A stretch of 64,000 nucleotides of DNA, taken from Gammaproteobacteria bacterium. GTDB taxonomy: Bacteria > Pseudomonadota > Gammaproteobacteria > Pseudomonadales > Azotimanducaceae. Shown here piece after piece: positions 18,306 to 29,500 of this stretch. The translations under genes and the position numbers were made by a program. Every line of letters starts with the position of its first letter. The stretch's first letter is position 1. The notes below the pieces were generated by a model. The model saw only the letters and a list, made by a program, of their open reading frames with translations, searched no databases and had not been told where the DNA came from. Location of the stretch: positions 20,769 to 84,768 of the forward strand of contig VYDB01000123.1 of the NCBI GenBank assembly GCA_009843635.1. The letters run 5' to 3'.

Positions 18306-19623
18306 CGCCGCGCTTCGGCGGCCAAGGCATGCGCCTCCAGCCCTTCGCCGCGGGCCAGCACCGAGGCAGTTTGCGCCAGCGCCGATGCGCCCTCACTGGA
18401 CAGGGCAATGACCGAACTGCGCTTCTGGAAATCGTCCACCCCCAATGGCGAGGAAAAGCGGGCGGTGCCGTAGGTGGGCAGCACATGGCTCGGCCCGGCC
18501 ACGTAGTCGCCCATCACTTCCGGGGCGTGATGGCCCAGGAAGATCGCGCCGGCGTGGCGCACTTGATCGAGCAGCGGCTGTGGGTCGGCCACCGCCAGTT
18601 CGAGGTGTTCCGGGGCGGCATCGTTCGCCAAGGCCACCGCCTCAGCCAAGGAACGGGTGTGTATGAGGGCGCCCCGGTCGGCAAGGGAGCGGGCAATGAT
18701 GTCCCGGCGGGCCATGCCGGGCAGAAGCGCTTCGATCCGCCCCGCAATTCGTTCCAAGTAAGTCTCGTCCGGACACAACAGAAGGCTTTGCGCCAAGGCG
18801 TCATGCTCGGCTTGGGAAAAGAGGTCGTAAACCATCCAGTCCACCGGCGCCGTGCCGTCGGCGACGATGAGGATTTCGCTCGGCCCGGCGATCAGGTCGA
18901 TGCCGGTTTGGCCGAACACCTGGCGCTTGGCCTCGGTCACCCAAGCGCCGCCGGGGCCGACGATCTTGTCCACGGGACGGATGGTCTCGGTGCCGAAGGC
19001 GAGCGCCGCCACTGCATGGGCGCCGCCCACCGCATAGGCCTCCCCCACGCCGGCCCGGTGCAGCGCGGCCAGTGCCAGCGGGTTGGGCGCGCCGGCGCAG
19101 GGCATCGCGGCGACGATGTCGGTCACGCCCGCAACGGCAGCGGGCAGCATGGTCATCAGCACCGTCGATGGATAGGCGGCTTGGCCACCCGGCACATAGA
19201 CGCCGACCCGATCCAAGGGCGTCACCCGTTGGCCCAGTTCATTGCCGAGTTCGTCGGTGTAAGACCAGGAGGCCCGTAGCTGGGCCCGATGGTATCGCTC
19301 GATCCGCTGCGCCGCCTCCTCCAAGGCTCGGCGTTGGGCTCGGGGAAGCGACTCCCAAGCGTCGCTCAAGCCGCCCCGGTCAAGGGCCAGGTCCGCCACG
19401 GCAGCGCAGTCCACGCCATCGAAGCGGTTGGCGCATTCCACCAAGGCGTCATCGCCGCGTTGCCGAATGGCGTCGATGATCTCCCGAACGCCACGCTCAA
19501 CTTCCGCCACGCTCGCCATGCTGCCTGCGGACAGGGCGGCGAACTCCGCCTCAAACGTGGGCGAGCGCGTGTCGAGGCGGCGGATGGCCCGAGGCTCGTC
19601 GATGGAGCTTCCGGGAGAGTTCA

Positions 19624-19624
<1 letters not shown>
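18302..19624 (-). CDS. hisD: Histidinol dehydrogenase
   Basis: 440 residues, full length. Family blocks are VYVPGGQAAYPSTVLMTMLPA, AVGGAHAVAALAFGTETI, KIVGPGGAWVTEAKRQVFG, IDLIAGPSEILIVAD and the zinc/active-site region SQAEHDALAQSLLL. It catalyses the last two steps of histidine biosynthesis (histidinol to histidine with two NAD+). Its start overlaps the murA stop by one base (TAATG). In many gammaproteobacteria hisG lies between murA and hisD; it is absent here. Confidence 0.95.
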
Positions 19625-21107
<1,483 letters not shown>

Positions 21108-21161
21108 TGTCGGCCTTGGGGTTCCCTTTTTGGACATCGGCGCATCGGGCAAGGCTACAGT

Positions 21162-21190
21162 TTGATTCTCAAAAAGGCTATCGGTACAGT
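21162..21190 (+). promoter_or_regulatory. Probable sigma-70 promoter of pyrD
   Basis: TTGATT at 21162-21167 and TACAGT at 21185-21190 are separated by 17 bases, a standard spacing, in the divergent space between ibaG and pyrD. Transcription would start about 21197. The leader then contains a small hairpin GGCTtgcgAGCC followed by TTT near 21205-21220. Confidence 0.45.
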
Positions 21191-21248
21191 CGGTTGAGGG
21201 CTTGCGAGCCTTTAATCACAGCCATCCAATCACAACCATCGAGCAGTC

Positions 21249-22277
21249 ATGTACGAGTTGATGCGCCCTTGGCTCTTCGCGCTCGATGCGGAGCGCTCCC
21301 ACGTTTTGGGCATGAACGCGCTCGCCGCGTTGGGCGCCCTGCCCGGGCCGCTGCAGCCAGCGCCCGGGACTTCGCGAACGGTGATGGGCATTCAGTTTCC
21401 CAACGTGGTCGGCGTGGCGGCGGGCCTGGACAAGGACGCCATCGCTGTCGAAGGGTTGGCGCGGCTCGGCTTTGGCCATGTCGAAGTGGGCACGGTGACG
21501 CCACGGCCGCAGCCCGGCAATCCGAAGCCACGTCTCTTTCGGCTGCCGGAGGCTTCGGCACTGGTCAATCGCATGGGCTTCAACAACGACGGCGCTGGCA
21601 CCGTCGCCGCTCGGCTCAAGCGTCTTAGGGGCCGTGGCGGCCGCTTGGCTGCGCCGCTGGGGGTCAACATCGGCAAGAACAAGGACACCCCCATCGAGCG
21701 GGCGGTGGACGACTACCTGGCCTGCATGGACGCGCTCCACGATAGCGCCGACTACTTGACGGTGAACCTCTCATCGCCGAACACGCCGGGGCTGCGCGAC
21801 CTGCAGTTCGGCGAGCCGCTCAGGGCCTTGCTGGGCGCCTTGAAAGCCCGGCAAGCGCAACTTCAGTCCCGCAGCGGCCGCCAGGTCCCGCTGTGCATCA
21901 AGCTCGCCCCGGACTTGGCCGACGCCGATGTCGCGGCCGTCGCCGACGCCCTGCTCGAATTCGAAATCGAGGGCGTCATCGCCGGCAACACCACCGTCAC
22001 CCGTCCCCAAGTGGCGCACCTCCGCCACGCCGACCAAGCAGGCGGCCTCAGCGGCGCGCCCTTGGCCCCTTTGGCCCGCCAACTGGTCGGCCGGCTGCGG
22101 GAACGGCTGGCAGGGCGCGTCGCGATCATCGGCGTGGGCGGCATTCTTTCGGCTGCCGATGCCCAGGCCATGCTCGACGCCGGGGCCGATCTCGTGCAAA
22201 TCTACACGGGCCTGATCTATCGTGGTCCATCCTTGGTTCGTTCGATCGCACGGCTCGACCGTGGATCGTCGATTTAG
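21249..22277 (+). CDS. pyrD: Dihydroorotate dehydrogenase (quinone), class 2
   Basis: 342 residues. The N-terminal amphipathic extension (MYELMRPWLFALDAERSH) that docks class 2 enzymes to the inner membrane is present. FMN-site blocks follow: GVAAGLDKDA, NRMGFNNDGA, VNIGKNKDTP, the catalytic serine in TVNLSSPNTPGLRDLQ (about S175), then GGLSGAPL and IGVGGILSAADAQ. It oxidises dihydroorotate to orotate with ubiquinone as acceptor in pyrimidine synthesis. The gene is divergent from ibaG and is followed 31 bases later by the VOC gene. Confidence 0.96.
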   Translation: MYELMRPWLFALDAERSHVLGMNALAALGALPGPLQPAPGTSRTVMGIQFPNVVGVAAGLDKDAIAVEGLARLGFGHVEVGTVTPRPQPGNPKPRLFRLPEASALVNRMGFNNDGAGTVAARLKRLRGRGGRLAAPLGVNIGKNKDTPIERAVDDYLACMDALHDSADYLTVNLSSPNTPGLRDLQFGEPLRALLGALKARQAQLQSRSGRQVPLCIKLAPDLADADVAAVADALLEFEIEGVIAGNTTVTRPQVAHLRHADQAGGLSGAPLAPLARQLVGRLRERLAGRVAIIGVGGILSAADAQAMLDAGADLVQIYTGLIYRGPSLVRSIARLDRGSSI

Positions 22278-22308
22278 CGGACTAGGGCAACGGAACAAAG
22301 GAGTCTTT

Positions 22309-23490
22309 ATGAATCCCGGACGAACCTTGGCGGTCGCCGCCATGGCCATTGCCGCGCCTCTCCTCGCTGCCGAGGCAGCGGCACCCGCGGCTGCCGAGGC
22401 AGCGGCACCCGAGCCGCAATGGTCGCCGCCATCGGCAAGCGACCTGACCAGCGAGTTGCCCGCCCTGGCTGAAGATGACATCGGCTTGATGGCGCGCTTC
22501 CACTTCGCCACCCACACGGTGGACTTCGACCGCGCCCGGGCCTTCTACCGCATGTTGGGCTACACCGAGGGCATGAGCGGCTTCCCCCTGACCAACACCC
22601 ACCAGATGGCGCGGGCCCTGGGGATGTTTGACCAGTGCCAGTACGAGTTAGCTGCAGGCGAGGTGATCAGCCTGCCGGGCAGCTTGAATGCTGCCAACAT
22701 CGACCTGCTGCAGTTCAAAACGCCCTTCGACGGCTCCCCGCCCTATGCGCTGCCCAACCATCTCGGCATGGCCTATGCGGCGCTGCTCACCACGGATCTC
22801 GCCAGCGACTTCGCCTTCCTGAAGTCGCAAGGCGTGGAGTTCCTGTCCGAACCCTACGGCATTGCCGGTGACCGGTTCGTTTTCTTCCGCGACCCCGAAG
22901 GGGTGCTCTACAAGCTGATGGAAACCGCCCCGCCCCACGGCGACCCGGAAAAGGACATGCACCTGATCGCCATGCCCTACATCGGCGTGAACGTCAGCGA
23001 CTTTGATCGGTCGCTGGCCTTCTACCAAGCGCTCGGCTACACCGAAATCAAGCAGTTGCCAATCATGGGAACCCTTGAGGAGGCCCGCGCCTACGGCCTT
23101 GATGAACCGTTCGTCATCAAGGGCGCGGACATCGCCATCGGCGTCGGCGACCGCCATGTGCTGCGCTTGGTGCAGTGGATTACGCCGTTCAACGACGAGC
23201 CGCCCTATCCGCCGCCCATCAACCGCATCGGCATCAACCGCATTGCCCTCATGGTGCCGGATTTGGACCGGGCCGTGCGCCTGTTGCAGGCGCGAGGCGT
23301 GCCCTTCCTTTCGGAGATTGCGCCTTGCTGCTCCGGCACGGGGCGGGACGAGACCGGCATCGTCCACGCCATCGACCCGGACGGCATCTTTCTCGAACTG
23401 GTCGGACAGATCGCACCACGCGAGCCGCAACCCCATCCGCCGGGCTGCCCGCCCCTCGAGATCAAGATGCCGCCCGCCCAAGCGCCCTGA
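22309..23490 (+). CDS. Exported protein with two VOC (glyoxalase-like) domains
   Basis: 393 residues. A signal-like N-terminus (MNPGRTLAVAAMAIAAPLLA) is followed by a low-complexity Ala/Glu/Pro segment encoded by a 21-base direct repeat. Two vicinal-oxygen-chelate units follow: HFATHTVDFDRARAFYRMLG to FFRDPEGVLYKLME, and IGVNVSDFDRSLAFYQALG to HAIDPDGIFLELVG. The His and Glu positions that bind metal in this fold are partly visible. The reaction could be isomerase, dioxygenase or lyase and cannot be chosen. The ATG at 22309 follows AAGGAG at 22298-22303; the open frame before it is within pyrD. Confidence 0.8.
   Translation: MNPGRTLAVAAMAIAAPLLAAEAAAPAAAEAAAPEPQWSPPSASDLTSELPALAEDDIGLMARFHFATHTVDFDRARAFYRMLGYTEGMSGFPLTNTHQMARALGMFDQCQYELAAGEVISLPGSLNAANIDLLQFKTPFDGSPPYALPNHLGMAYAALLTTDLASDFAFLKSQGVEFLSEPYGIAGDRFVFFRDPEGVLYKLMETAPPHGDPEKDMHLIAMPYIGVNVSDFDRSLAFYQALGYTEIKQLPIMGTLEEARAYGLDEPFVIKGADIAIGVGDRHVLRLVQWITPFNDEPPYPPPINRIGINRIALMVPDLDRAVRLLQARGVPFLSEIAPCCSGTGRDETGIVHAIDPDGIFLELVGQIAPREPQPHPPGCPPLEIKMPPAQAP
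22366..22410 (+). repeat. 21-base direct repeat inside the VOC gene
   Basis: Two exact copies of a 21-base unit starting GCTGCCGAGGCAGC lie at 22366-22386 and 22390-22410, separated by three bases, giving a 24-base in-frame period. They encode repeated Ala-Ala-Glu-Ala-Ala-Ala-Pro just after the signal peptide and probably arose by slippage. Confidence 0.85.
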
Positions 23491-23541
23491 CGGGCGCGCG
23501 CTGGCACAACGCATCGCCTTGAAGTAATCTTTCCCCATCAC

Positions 23542-23575
23542 CGCTCCGGCGCTTCTTCAACAACCATCCGGAGCG
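23542..23575 (+). promoter_or_regulatory. Inverted repeat upstream of amtB
   Basis: CGCTCCGG at 23542-23549 and CCGGAGCG at 23568-23575 form a perfect 8-base inverted repeat with an 18-base centre, 36 bases before the amtB start. It lacks a T-tract, so it is not a typical terminator. It may be a leader hairpin or an operator for a dimeric regulator. Confidence 0.45.
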
Positions 23576-23610
23576 TAAGGGACTCAATCATTAAGGGGAG
23601 TGGAACGAAC

Positions 23611-24897
23611 ATGATGCGTTGGACGGTGGCCTTGGCCTTGGGCCTGATGGCGATGCCCGTTTGGGCCAATGACGGACTGGACAAGGGCGACACGGCTTGG
23701 ATTTTGACCTCTGCGGCCTTGGTGTTGTTCATGACAATACCCGGGCTTTCGTTGTTTTATTCGGGCTTGGTGCGCACCAGGAACGTGCTCAGCGTCCTGA
23801 TGCAGTGCTTCACCATCACTTGCATGGTGTCGATTCTGTGGCTGATCGCCGCCTACAGCCTGGCGTTTGCCGACGGCAACGCCTTGGTCGGCGGCTTGGG
23901 CAAGGTCTTCTTCGCCGGCGTCGGCGAAGACGCCATGAGCGGCGCCATCCCGGAATCCTCCTTCGCCCTGTTCCAGCTCACCTTCGCCATCATCACCCCG
24001 GCGCTCATTGTCGGCGGCTTTGCGGAGCGCATGCGCTTTTCGTCCATGCTGCTGTTCAGCGCCCTCTGGGTGCTGCTGGTCTACGCCCCCATCTGCCACT
24101 GGGTGTGGGGCGGCGGCTGGCTCGGCGACCTCGGCCTGATGGACTTCGCGGGCGGCACCGTGGTGCACATCACGGCCGGCACCGCCGCCATCGTGGCCGC
24201 CATGGTGCTGGGCAACCGGCGCGGCTTTCCCGGCCAGGCCATGCCACCCCACAACATGACCCTCACCATGGCCGGCGCGGGCATGCTCTGGGTCGGCTGG
24301 TTCGGGTTCAACGGCGGCAGCGCGCTGGCGGCCAATGGCGATGCCGCCATGGCCATGCTGGTCACCCACCTGTCGGCCTCCGCCGGGGCCTTCACCTGGA
24401 TGGTTTGCGAGTGGATCCGGTTCGGCAAGCCGAGCGCGCTCGGCGCCGTCACCGGCATGGTGGCGGGCCTGGGCACCATCACCCCGGCTTCCGGCTTTGT
24501 CGGCCCGGCGGGCGCGCTGGTCATCGGCATCGCCGCCGGCTTCGTCTGCTTCCTGGCCACCAACTACATCAAGCGCTCCCTGAAGATCGACGACTCCCTG
24601 GACGTCTTCCCGGTGCACGGCGTAGGCGGGGCGCTCGGCACCCTGTTGACCGCGGTGTTCGCCAGCACCTCCATCGGCATCTTCAGCGGCCAAGGCTACG
24701 GCTCCGAGGAAGCCACCATGGGCTCGCAACTCGGGGTGCAGGCCATCGGCGTGGTCGCCACCTTGGGCTATACCGCGTTGGCCACCTTCGTCATTCTCAA
24801 GATCACCGGCGCGCTGCTCGGCAACCGGGTCACGGAGGAGGACGAGCAGCAAGGCCTCGACCTCGTGATGCACAACGAGCGGGGCTACGATCTGTAA
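23611..24897 (+). CDS. amtB: Ammonium transporter
   Basis: 428 residues. A cleavable signal peptide (ends VWANDG, about residue 20) is followed by eleven predicted membrane segments, as in Amt trimers of the inner membrane. The conserved pore histidines are H186 in TVVHITAGTAA and H336 in DVFPVHGVGGALGTL; the vestibule block GLSLFYSGLVRTRNVLS is intact. It conducts ammonia/ammonium. AAGGGGAG lies upstream; a second ATG follows directly. No glnK is adjacent in the window, which is unusual since glnK-amtB is normally an operon. Confidence 0.95.
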   Translation: MMRWTVALALGLMAMPVWANDGLDKGDTAWILTSAALVLFMTIPGLSLFYSGLVRTRNVLSVLMQCFTITCMVSILWLIAAYSLAFADGNALVGGLGKVFFAGVGEDAMSGAIPESSFALFQLTFAIITPALIVGGFAERMRFSSMLLFSALWVLLVYAPICHWVWGGGWLGDLGLMDFAGGTVVHITAGTAAIVAAMVLGNRRGFPGQAMPPHNMTLTMAGAGMLWVGWFGFNGGSALAANGDAAMAMLVTHLSASAGAFTWMVCEWIRFGKPSALGAVTGMVAGLGTITPASGFVGPAGALVIGIAAGFVCFLATNYIKRSLKIDDSLDVFPVHGVGGALGTLLTAVFASTSIGIFSGQGYGSEEATMGSQLGVQAIGVVATLGYTALATFVILKITGALLGNRVTEEDEQQGLDLVMHNERGYDL

Positions 24898-24913
24898 GAT
24901 CAAGCCGCAGAAG

Positions 24914-24937
24914 GGCGGCGGATGATCGTCCGCCGCC
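24914..24937 (+). promoter_or_regulatory. Hairpin covering the start codon of the DUF1643 gene
   Basis: GGCGGCGGA at 24914-24922 pairs perfectly with TCCGCCGCC at 24929-24937 (9 bp, loop TGATCG). The ATG at 24922-24924 straddles the stem and loop, and the likely ribosome-binding AAGGG (24911-24915) touches the stem base. It could restrain translation unless ribosomes arrive from amtB, or act as a weak attenuator after amtB. Confidence 0.5.
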
Positions 24938-25431
24938 ACGAGAGCCAAGGCTGCGTCTCGGTCGCGCGGTACTCCGACTGCGAACGGTATCGCTACGATC
25001 TCACGCGCACTTGGGAGCCCGCCGGCCCCAAGGCGCTGTTCGTCATGCTCAATCCCTCAACCGCAACCGAACTGGCGAACGACCCCACGATCGAACGGGT
25101 GGAACGGCGGGCCCGGCGCATGGGCTTTGGTGCCTACCGGGTCTGCAATCTCTTTGCTTGGCGGGCCACCCGTCCCGAGCAATTGCTTGGGGCGGCGGCG
25201 CCGGTGGGGCCGGACAACGATGACGCGCTGGTTGAAGCCTGTTGCTGGGCGGACCAAGTCATATGCGCTTGGGGCAACCACGGTGAGTTCGGTAGCCGCG
25301 GAGCCGAGGTCGAGAGCCTGCTGCGCCGCACCACCAGCCCGCTCTTCCATCTCGGCCTGACGCTGAAGGGCCACCCCAAACACCCGCTGTACCTTCCCTA
25401 TTCAGCTCAGCCCGTCGAGTGGCGGGCTTAA
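24922..25431 (+). CDS. DUF1643 domain protein
   Basis: 169 residues. The family pattern is clear: ALFVMLNPSTATELANDPTIERVERRA, then GAYRVCNLFAWRATRPEQLL, PVGPDNDDAL, VICAWGNHGEFGSR and HPKHPLYLPY at the end. DUF1643 proteins are small, cytosolic and of unknown function; conserved Asn, Trp-Gly and His residues hint at an enzyme. It is 24 bases after amtB and is the last gene before the defence island on the left side. Confidence 0.85.
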   Translation: MIVRRHESQGCVSVARYSDCERYRYDLTRTWEPAGPKALFVMLNPSTATELANDPTIERVERRARRMGFGAYRVCNLFAWRATRPEQLLGAAAPVGPDNDDALVEACCWADQVICAWGNHGEFGSRGAEVESLLRRTTSPLFHLGLTLKGHPKHPLYLPYSAQPVEWRA

Positions 25432-25483
25432 GGCCTGAGCGGACTTCGAGGAGTTGGTGGCGACGGCGCAGTGGTGGCTGCGG

Positions 25484-25723
25484 TCAGGACGCGCGTTGCA
25501 GCGAGGACCGAACCCGCTCCGGGGGGCTGATCGAAACGAATCTGGCCGCGGGGAATAGGTAGTCCTCGCCGCTCTCATCGATGACGCGAAGGTCGCCGGG
25601 CTCGATGGCGTCCGCGTCTGGCAGGGTGCGGTAGATTTTGTGCAATTCGAGGGAGACCGGATAGCCGACGTTGTCGATGCAGACGACGTATTCGGGATGG
25701 GTAGCGGGAGTCGATACGGTCAT
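25484..25723 (-). CDS. Small unknown protein at the 3' end of the RM operon
   Basis: 79 residues with the start at 25723 (MTVSTPATHPEYVVCIDN). The core YVVCIDNVGYPVSLELHKIYRTLPD followed by DLRVIDESGEDYLFPAARFVSI looks like a compact beta-rich domain and recalls widespread hypothetical proteins beginning in a similar way. No catalytic motif is evident. An in-frame start at 25807 would overlap the upstream gene and reads less like the family. It is 76 bases after the uracil-glycosylase-like gene and may not be part of the defence function. Confidence 0.6.
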   Translation of the reverse strand: MTVSTPATHPEYVVCIDNVGYPVSLELHKIYRTLPDADAIEPGDLRVIDESGEDYLFPAARFVSISPPERVRSSLQRAS

Positions 25724-25799
25724 GTCAGTCCAAGAATCGCTTTGCTTGATTTCCGCCACCGACGTCTCCACTAGGCACCGGGAATCTGTGTGGTTCGAC

Positions 25800-26519
25800 T
25801 TACGCACGAATCAGACGGCCAGCCTCCCGAAGGCTCAACTGCACATAGTCTCCGTCCCAGCCCTGAGACAGATGCTGGCAATACAGTGCGGGACAACCTT
25901 CGATCTCAGTGCGACCAAAGCCCCGCCATCCTCTTGAAGAGTCGCGCTCTTCGTCGCGCCACTCCCCCTCCAACCCCATCGCCTCACTCGCCTTCTTGCC
26001 AAATACGAGAACCACCTGCGGACGCATCGCCGCGACCATTTGTCTTACCCAAGCCACCGAGAACTCGCGCCATTCGGCCTTCGGGCCCGTCTTCCGCATC
26101 CAGCTATTGGCCTCAGATTGCGGCGCTTCGGGAAAGCAGGCCGCCATCGCTACGGTTCTTCGCTCCAGCGTTTCACTCATTTCAGCCAATGCGAACTGAC
26201 TTCTCAACGCTTCACCAAATCTGAAGTCATCGTCGAGGTATAGAAGCTTCTTCGGCCACCTTTTTCCGGAGGGGGAATCATCCCCAGCACCGCCCTGGAA
26301 CGACACCAACGCCAAATCGGGTCGCACCATGGGCGGTCCGTACATCGCCGTAACTCTGTGCTTAGCCACCTCTTTTAGCTCAGGTTCTTCGAGTAGCTTG
26401 AACGTCTCGGAGTACATTTGACAAGCCAACCGCTCCAATTCCTGCTGACCGAGCGGCTTGTCCCGGCCGCCTACGACCAGTTGGGAGCGCGAGCCGACTT
26501 TTTTCCTAGGGCCACTCAT
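25800..26519 (-). CDS. Uncharacterised protein resembling the uracil-DNA glycosylase superfamily
   Basis: 239 residues. Three spaced blocks resemble the UDG fold: RPDLALVSFQGGAGD (residues 66-80, where motif A sits), RPQVVLVFGKKASEAMG (166-182, the strand-helix after the core), and PALYCQHLSQGW (210-221, where the HPS-type motif B loop would be). Usual catalytic residues are not exact, so glycosylase activity is not claimed. Its ATG overlaps the hsdR stop by four bases, meaning tight coupling to the restriction subunit. It may process or recognise damaged or modified DNA; this is inference. Confidence 0.55.
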   Translation of the reverse strand: MSGPRKKVGSRSQLVVGGRDKPLGQQELERLACQMYSETFKLLEEPELKEVAKHRVTAMYGPPMVRPDLALVSFQGGAGDDSPSGKRWPKKLLYLDDDFRFGEALRSQFALAEMSETLERRTVAMAACFPEAPQSEANSWMRKTGPKAEWREFSVAWVRQMVAAMRPQVVLVFGKKASEAMGLEGEWRDEERDSSRGWRGFGRTEIEGCPALYCQHLSQGWDGDYVQLSLREAGRLIRA

Positions 26520-29500
26520 CTTACTGCCGGCCCGTCATACGCAAGCGCGAACACGGTGTCGGTCATCCAGCGCTTGAAAGCGTCGTTGTCCATGAACTGC
26601 TTGAAAAGTTCGGCGTCGTCCTTCATCACTGAGGTCATAACGCGGATCAGGGCTTTGTCGTGCTCGACTCGGGCGTTGGCTTTGTCTGAGTTTTGGCGGG
26701 CGTTGCGGAAGGCTCGGTCCTCGGCGACCTTGGAGGGGATCGTCTCGGTGATCATCTGCCGGACTCGGTCTTCGTCGTCCCATGCGATGTCGCCGAAGTG
26801 CTCGTTGAACGTTCTCAGAATGTTCGACAGCCGGTCGATCTCAGGTTCAGGCCGACCGCCGCCACCAGCCGCAGGCACCGGGTCGATCTCGGCGTCCTCG
26901 TCTGCGAGCATGATCTTCTGGGCGGCTTGCTTCTCCACCCGGTAGCTGTCCATGTCGATCGCTTCGAGGATGCCGCGGGATAGATCGTCTTCCTGCGGGG
27001 CAGGGAGCTTCGGGATTAGGAAGTCCAGAAAGATCGAGCGTTCCTCCCAAGCCATACTCGTGTACGGCAACACGCTGGCAAGGAAACTGTAGGTGCGAAC
27101 GAACGCCTTGGCGCTGCCCTTGAAGGCGACTTGACCATCCTCGTCGAGTTCGCTTTTGTACACATCCACGCACGCATCGAGGATCGGATCAAGCTGGTCA
27201 CGTTCGACACCCTCCACGAAGCGTCGTACCAGTTCGCGCACCTGGTCTGAGGAGTAAACCCCCGCCCCGTCGAGTTCCGCCTGCAAGTCGTGCAGCTTGT
27301 TGGGATCGGTCTCGTCAGCCAGTACGGTCGCCCGGTAGTAGTCCGCGAACGCTTCCCGAATTGTGTCCGCGTCATTCTGGAAGTCCAGAACAAAGGCGTC
27401 GTGCTTTTTCGGATGCGCCCGGTTAAGCCGCGACAAGGTCTGCACGGCCTTGATGCTGGAGAGCGTCTTGTCCACGTACATCGTGTGCAGCAGCGGCTCG
27501 TCGTACCCCGTTTGGAACTTGTCCGCGCAGACAAGGAAACGATATGGGTCTTCCTGAATGCGCTTGGCAATGTCGTTGGAGGGGAATCCGTTCAGCGACG
27601 CCTCGGTGACTGAGGTTCCGGCGAACTCGTGCTCGCCGGAGAAGGCGACAATGGCTCGGTGAGGGCTCTTGCGCTCTCGCAGGTATTCGCTGATGGCGTG
27701 GAAGTACTGAATGGCGCGCTCAACGCCGTTGGTGACCACCATCGCACGCGCCTGCCCGCCGATCCGGTTTCGTGCCAGCACTTGCTCATGGAAATGGTCC
27801 ACCATGATCTCCGCTTTCAGGCGGATAGCGTGCTCGTGGCCTTCCACGAAGCGCCGCAGCTTGCGCTGCGCCTTCCTCGCGTCGAACTCGGGATCGCCCT
27901 CCACGGTCTTCTCAAGGCGGTAGTAGCTCAACACGGGCATGTAGTGACGCACAACATCGATAATGAAACCCTCGTCGATGGCCTGCTTCATGGTGTAGCC
28001 GTGGAACGCCCGGTGCTTCACCGTGCCGTCCGACTGAGGGTCAGACTCCCCGAAAAGCTCCAAGGTCTTGTTCTTCGGCGTGGCGGTGAAGGCGAAGTAG
28101 CTGGCATTGGGGAGCAGCTTGCGCGATTCCATGATGCGGTTGATGAGATCCTCGTAGGTCTCGTCAGCCTCCGCTCTGCCTGCCTCCGATAGGGCACTCG
28201 ACATTGCCGCCGCAGTCTTGCCGCCTTGGCTGGAATGCGCCTCGTCGATGATGATTGCGAAGTGCCGGTCCCGCTGGCTGTCCCCGATCTCGTCCAGAAT
28301 GTAGGGGAACTTCTGCACCGTGGAGACAATGATCTTCTTGCCCGACTCGATGAAGCGGCGCAGATTCCCGGATCGACTGGCCTTTCCGACGGTTGCGCGA
28401 ACCTGCGCGAACTGGCCGATGGTGTCGCCGATCTGGCGGTCCAGAACCCGGCGGTCCGTGACCACCACGATGGAGTCGAAGACGGCTGAGCCGTCCCTTT
28501 CCAAGCCGATCAACTGGTGCGCTAGCCAAGCGATGGAGTTGCTCTTGCCACTGCCCGCCGAGTGCTGGATGAGGTACTTGCGACCCGCGCCTTGCGCTTG
28601 GGCATCGGCCAGCAGGCGGCGAACCACGTCGAGCTGGTGGTAGCGCGGCCAGATCTGGGTCTTGCGCTTCCTGCCGGTTTTTTCGTCCTTCGACTCAACC
28701 ACCTGCGCGTAGTTCTCCAGTATCTCTGTCACGCTTTCGCGCTTGAGAACCTCCCGCCAGAGGTAGTCGGTCTTGATGCCACTGGGGTTCGGCGGATTGC
28801 CGGCACCATCATTCCAGCCCCGGTTGAAGGGGAGGAACCATGATCCCTTACCCTTCAGATGGGTGCAGAACCGCACTTCGCTCTCGTCCAGCGCAAAGTG
28901 GGCAACGCAGCGGCCCAGTTCGAAGAGCCTTTCCCTCGGATTGCGGTCCGTCTGGTATTGCCGCACCGCATCGTCCACAGTCTGCTTAGTGAGGTTGTTC
29001 TTCAACTCGAAGGTGAAAACCGGCAAGCCGTTGATGAAGAGCGCGATGTCCAGCGCCCGCTGGGTCTCGTCGCCGCTATAGCGGAGTTGCCGCGTCACGG
29101 TGAAGCGGTTCTGCTCAAAGCGCTCACGAGCGGACTCGTTGCCTTCCGAGGAGCTGGCGTGGAAAAGCTTCAGGTCATGAGGGCCGTGCCGGATTCCGTG
29201 ACGAAGGACATGGATCGTCCCGCGCTTGCTGATCTCGCCTTGAAGCCGCGAAAGAAACCGACGCCGGGTGGGGCCGTCTTCCGCAAGCCCGAGAGCCGCC
29301 GATGCTTCCGGGTCGGAGTCGTCAAGGAAGGCAGCAAGCTGCGTCAGATCGAGGCAGTACCCACGGTCGTAGTCGCGCCAGCTTCCGCCACGCCAGCCAA
29401 CCCCGCCATACGCGGCACGAGGTTCTCGGACAGAGTCAGCATCAGGCGGCTCGCAAGGGTCGCCAGTCAACCCGATGCAGATCAGCCGCTCAAGGCCGGC

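Noticed and set aside
23502..23520. Possible sigma-54 promoter before amtB (TGGCAC then GC)
   Set aside because: The second GC lies 11 bases after the GG instead of the required 10, and the TTGC element is missing.
23584..24948. 454-residue minus-strand frame opposite amtB
   Set aside because: Composition is low-complexity Gly/Ala/His and it covers the well-supported amtB gene.
23697..25223. 508-residue plus-strand frame across amtB and the DUF1643 gene
   Set aside because: Arg/His/Gly-rich translation typical of a shifted frame in GC-rich DNA; amtB and DUF1643 are clearly the real genes.
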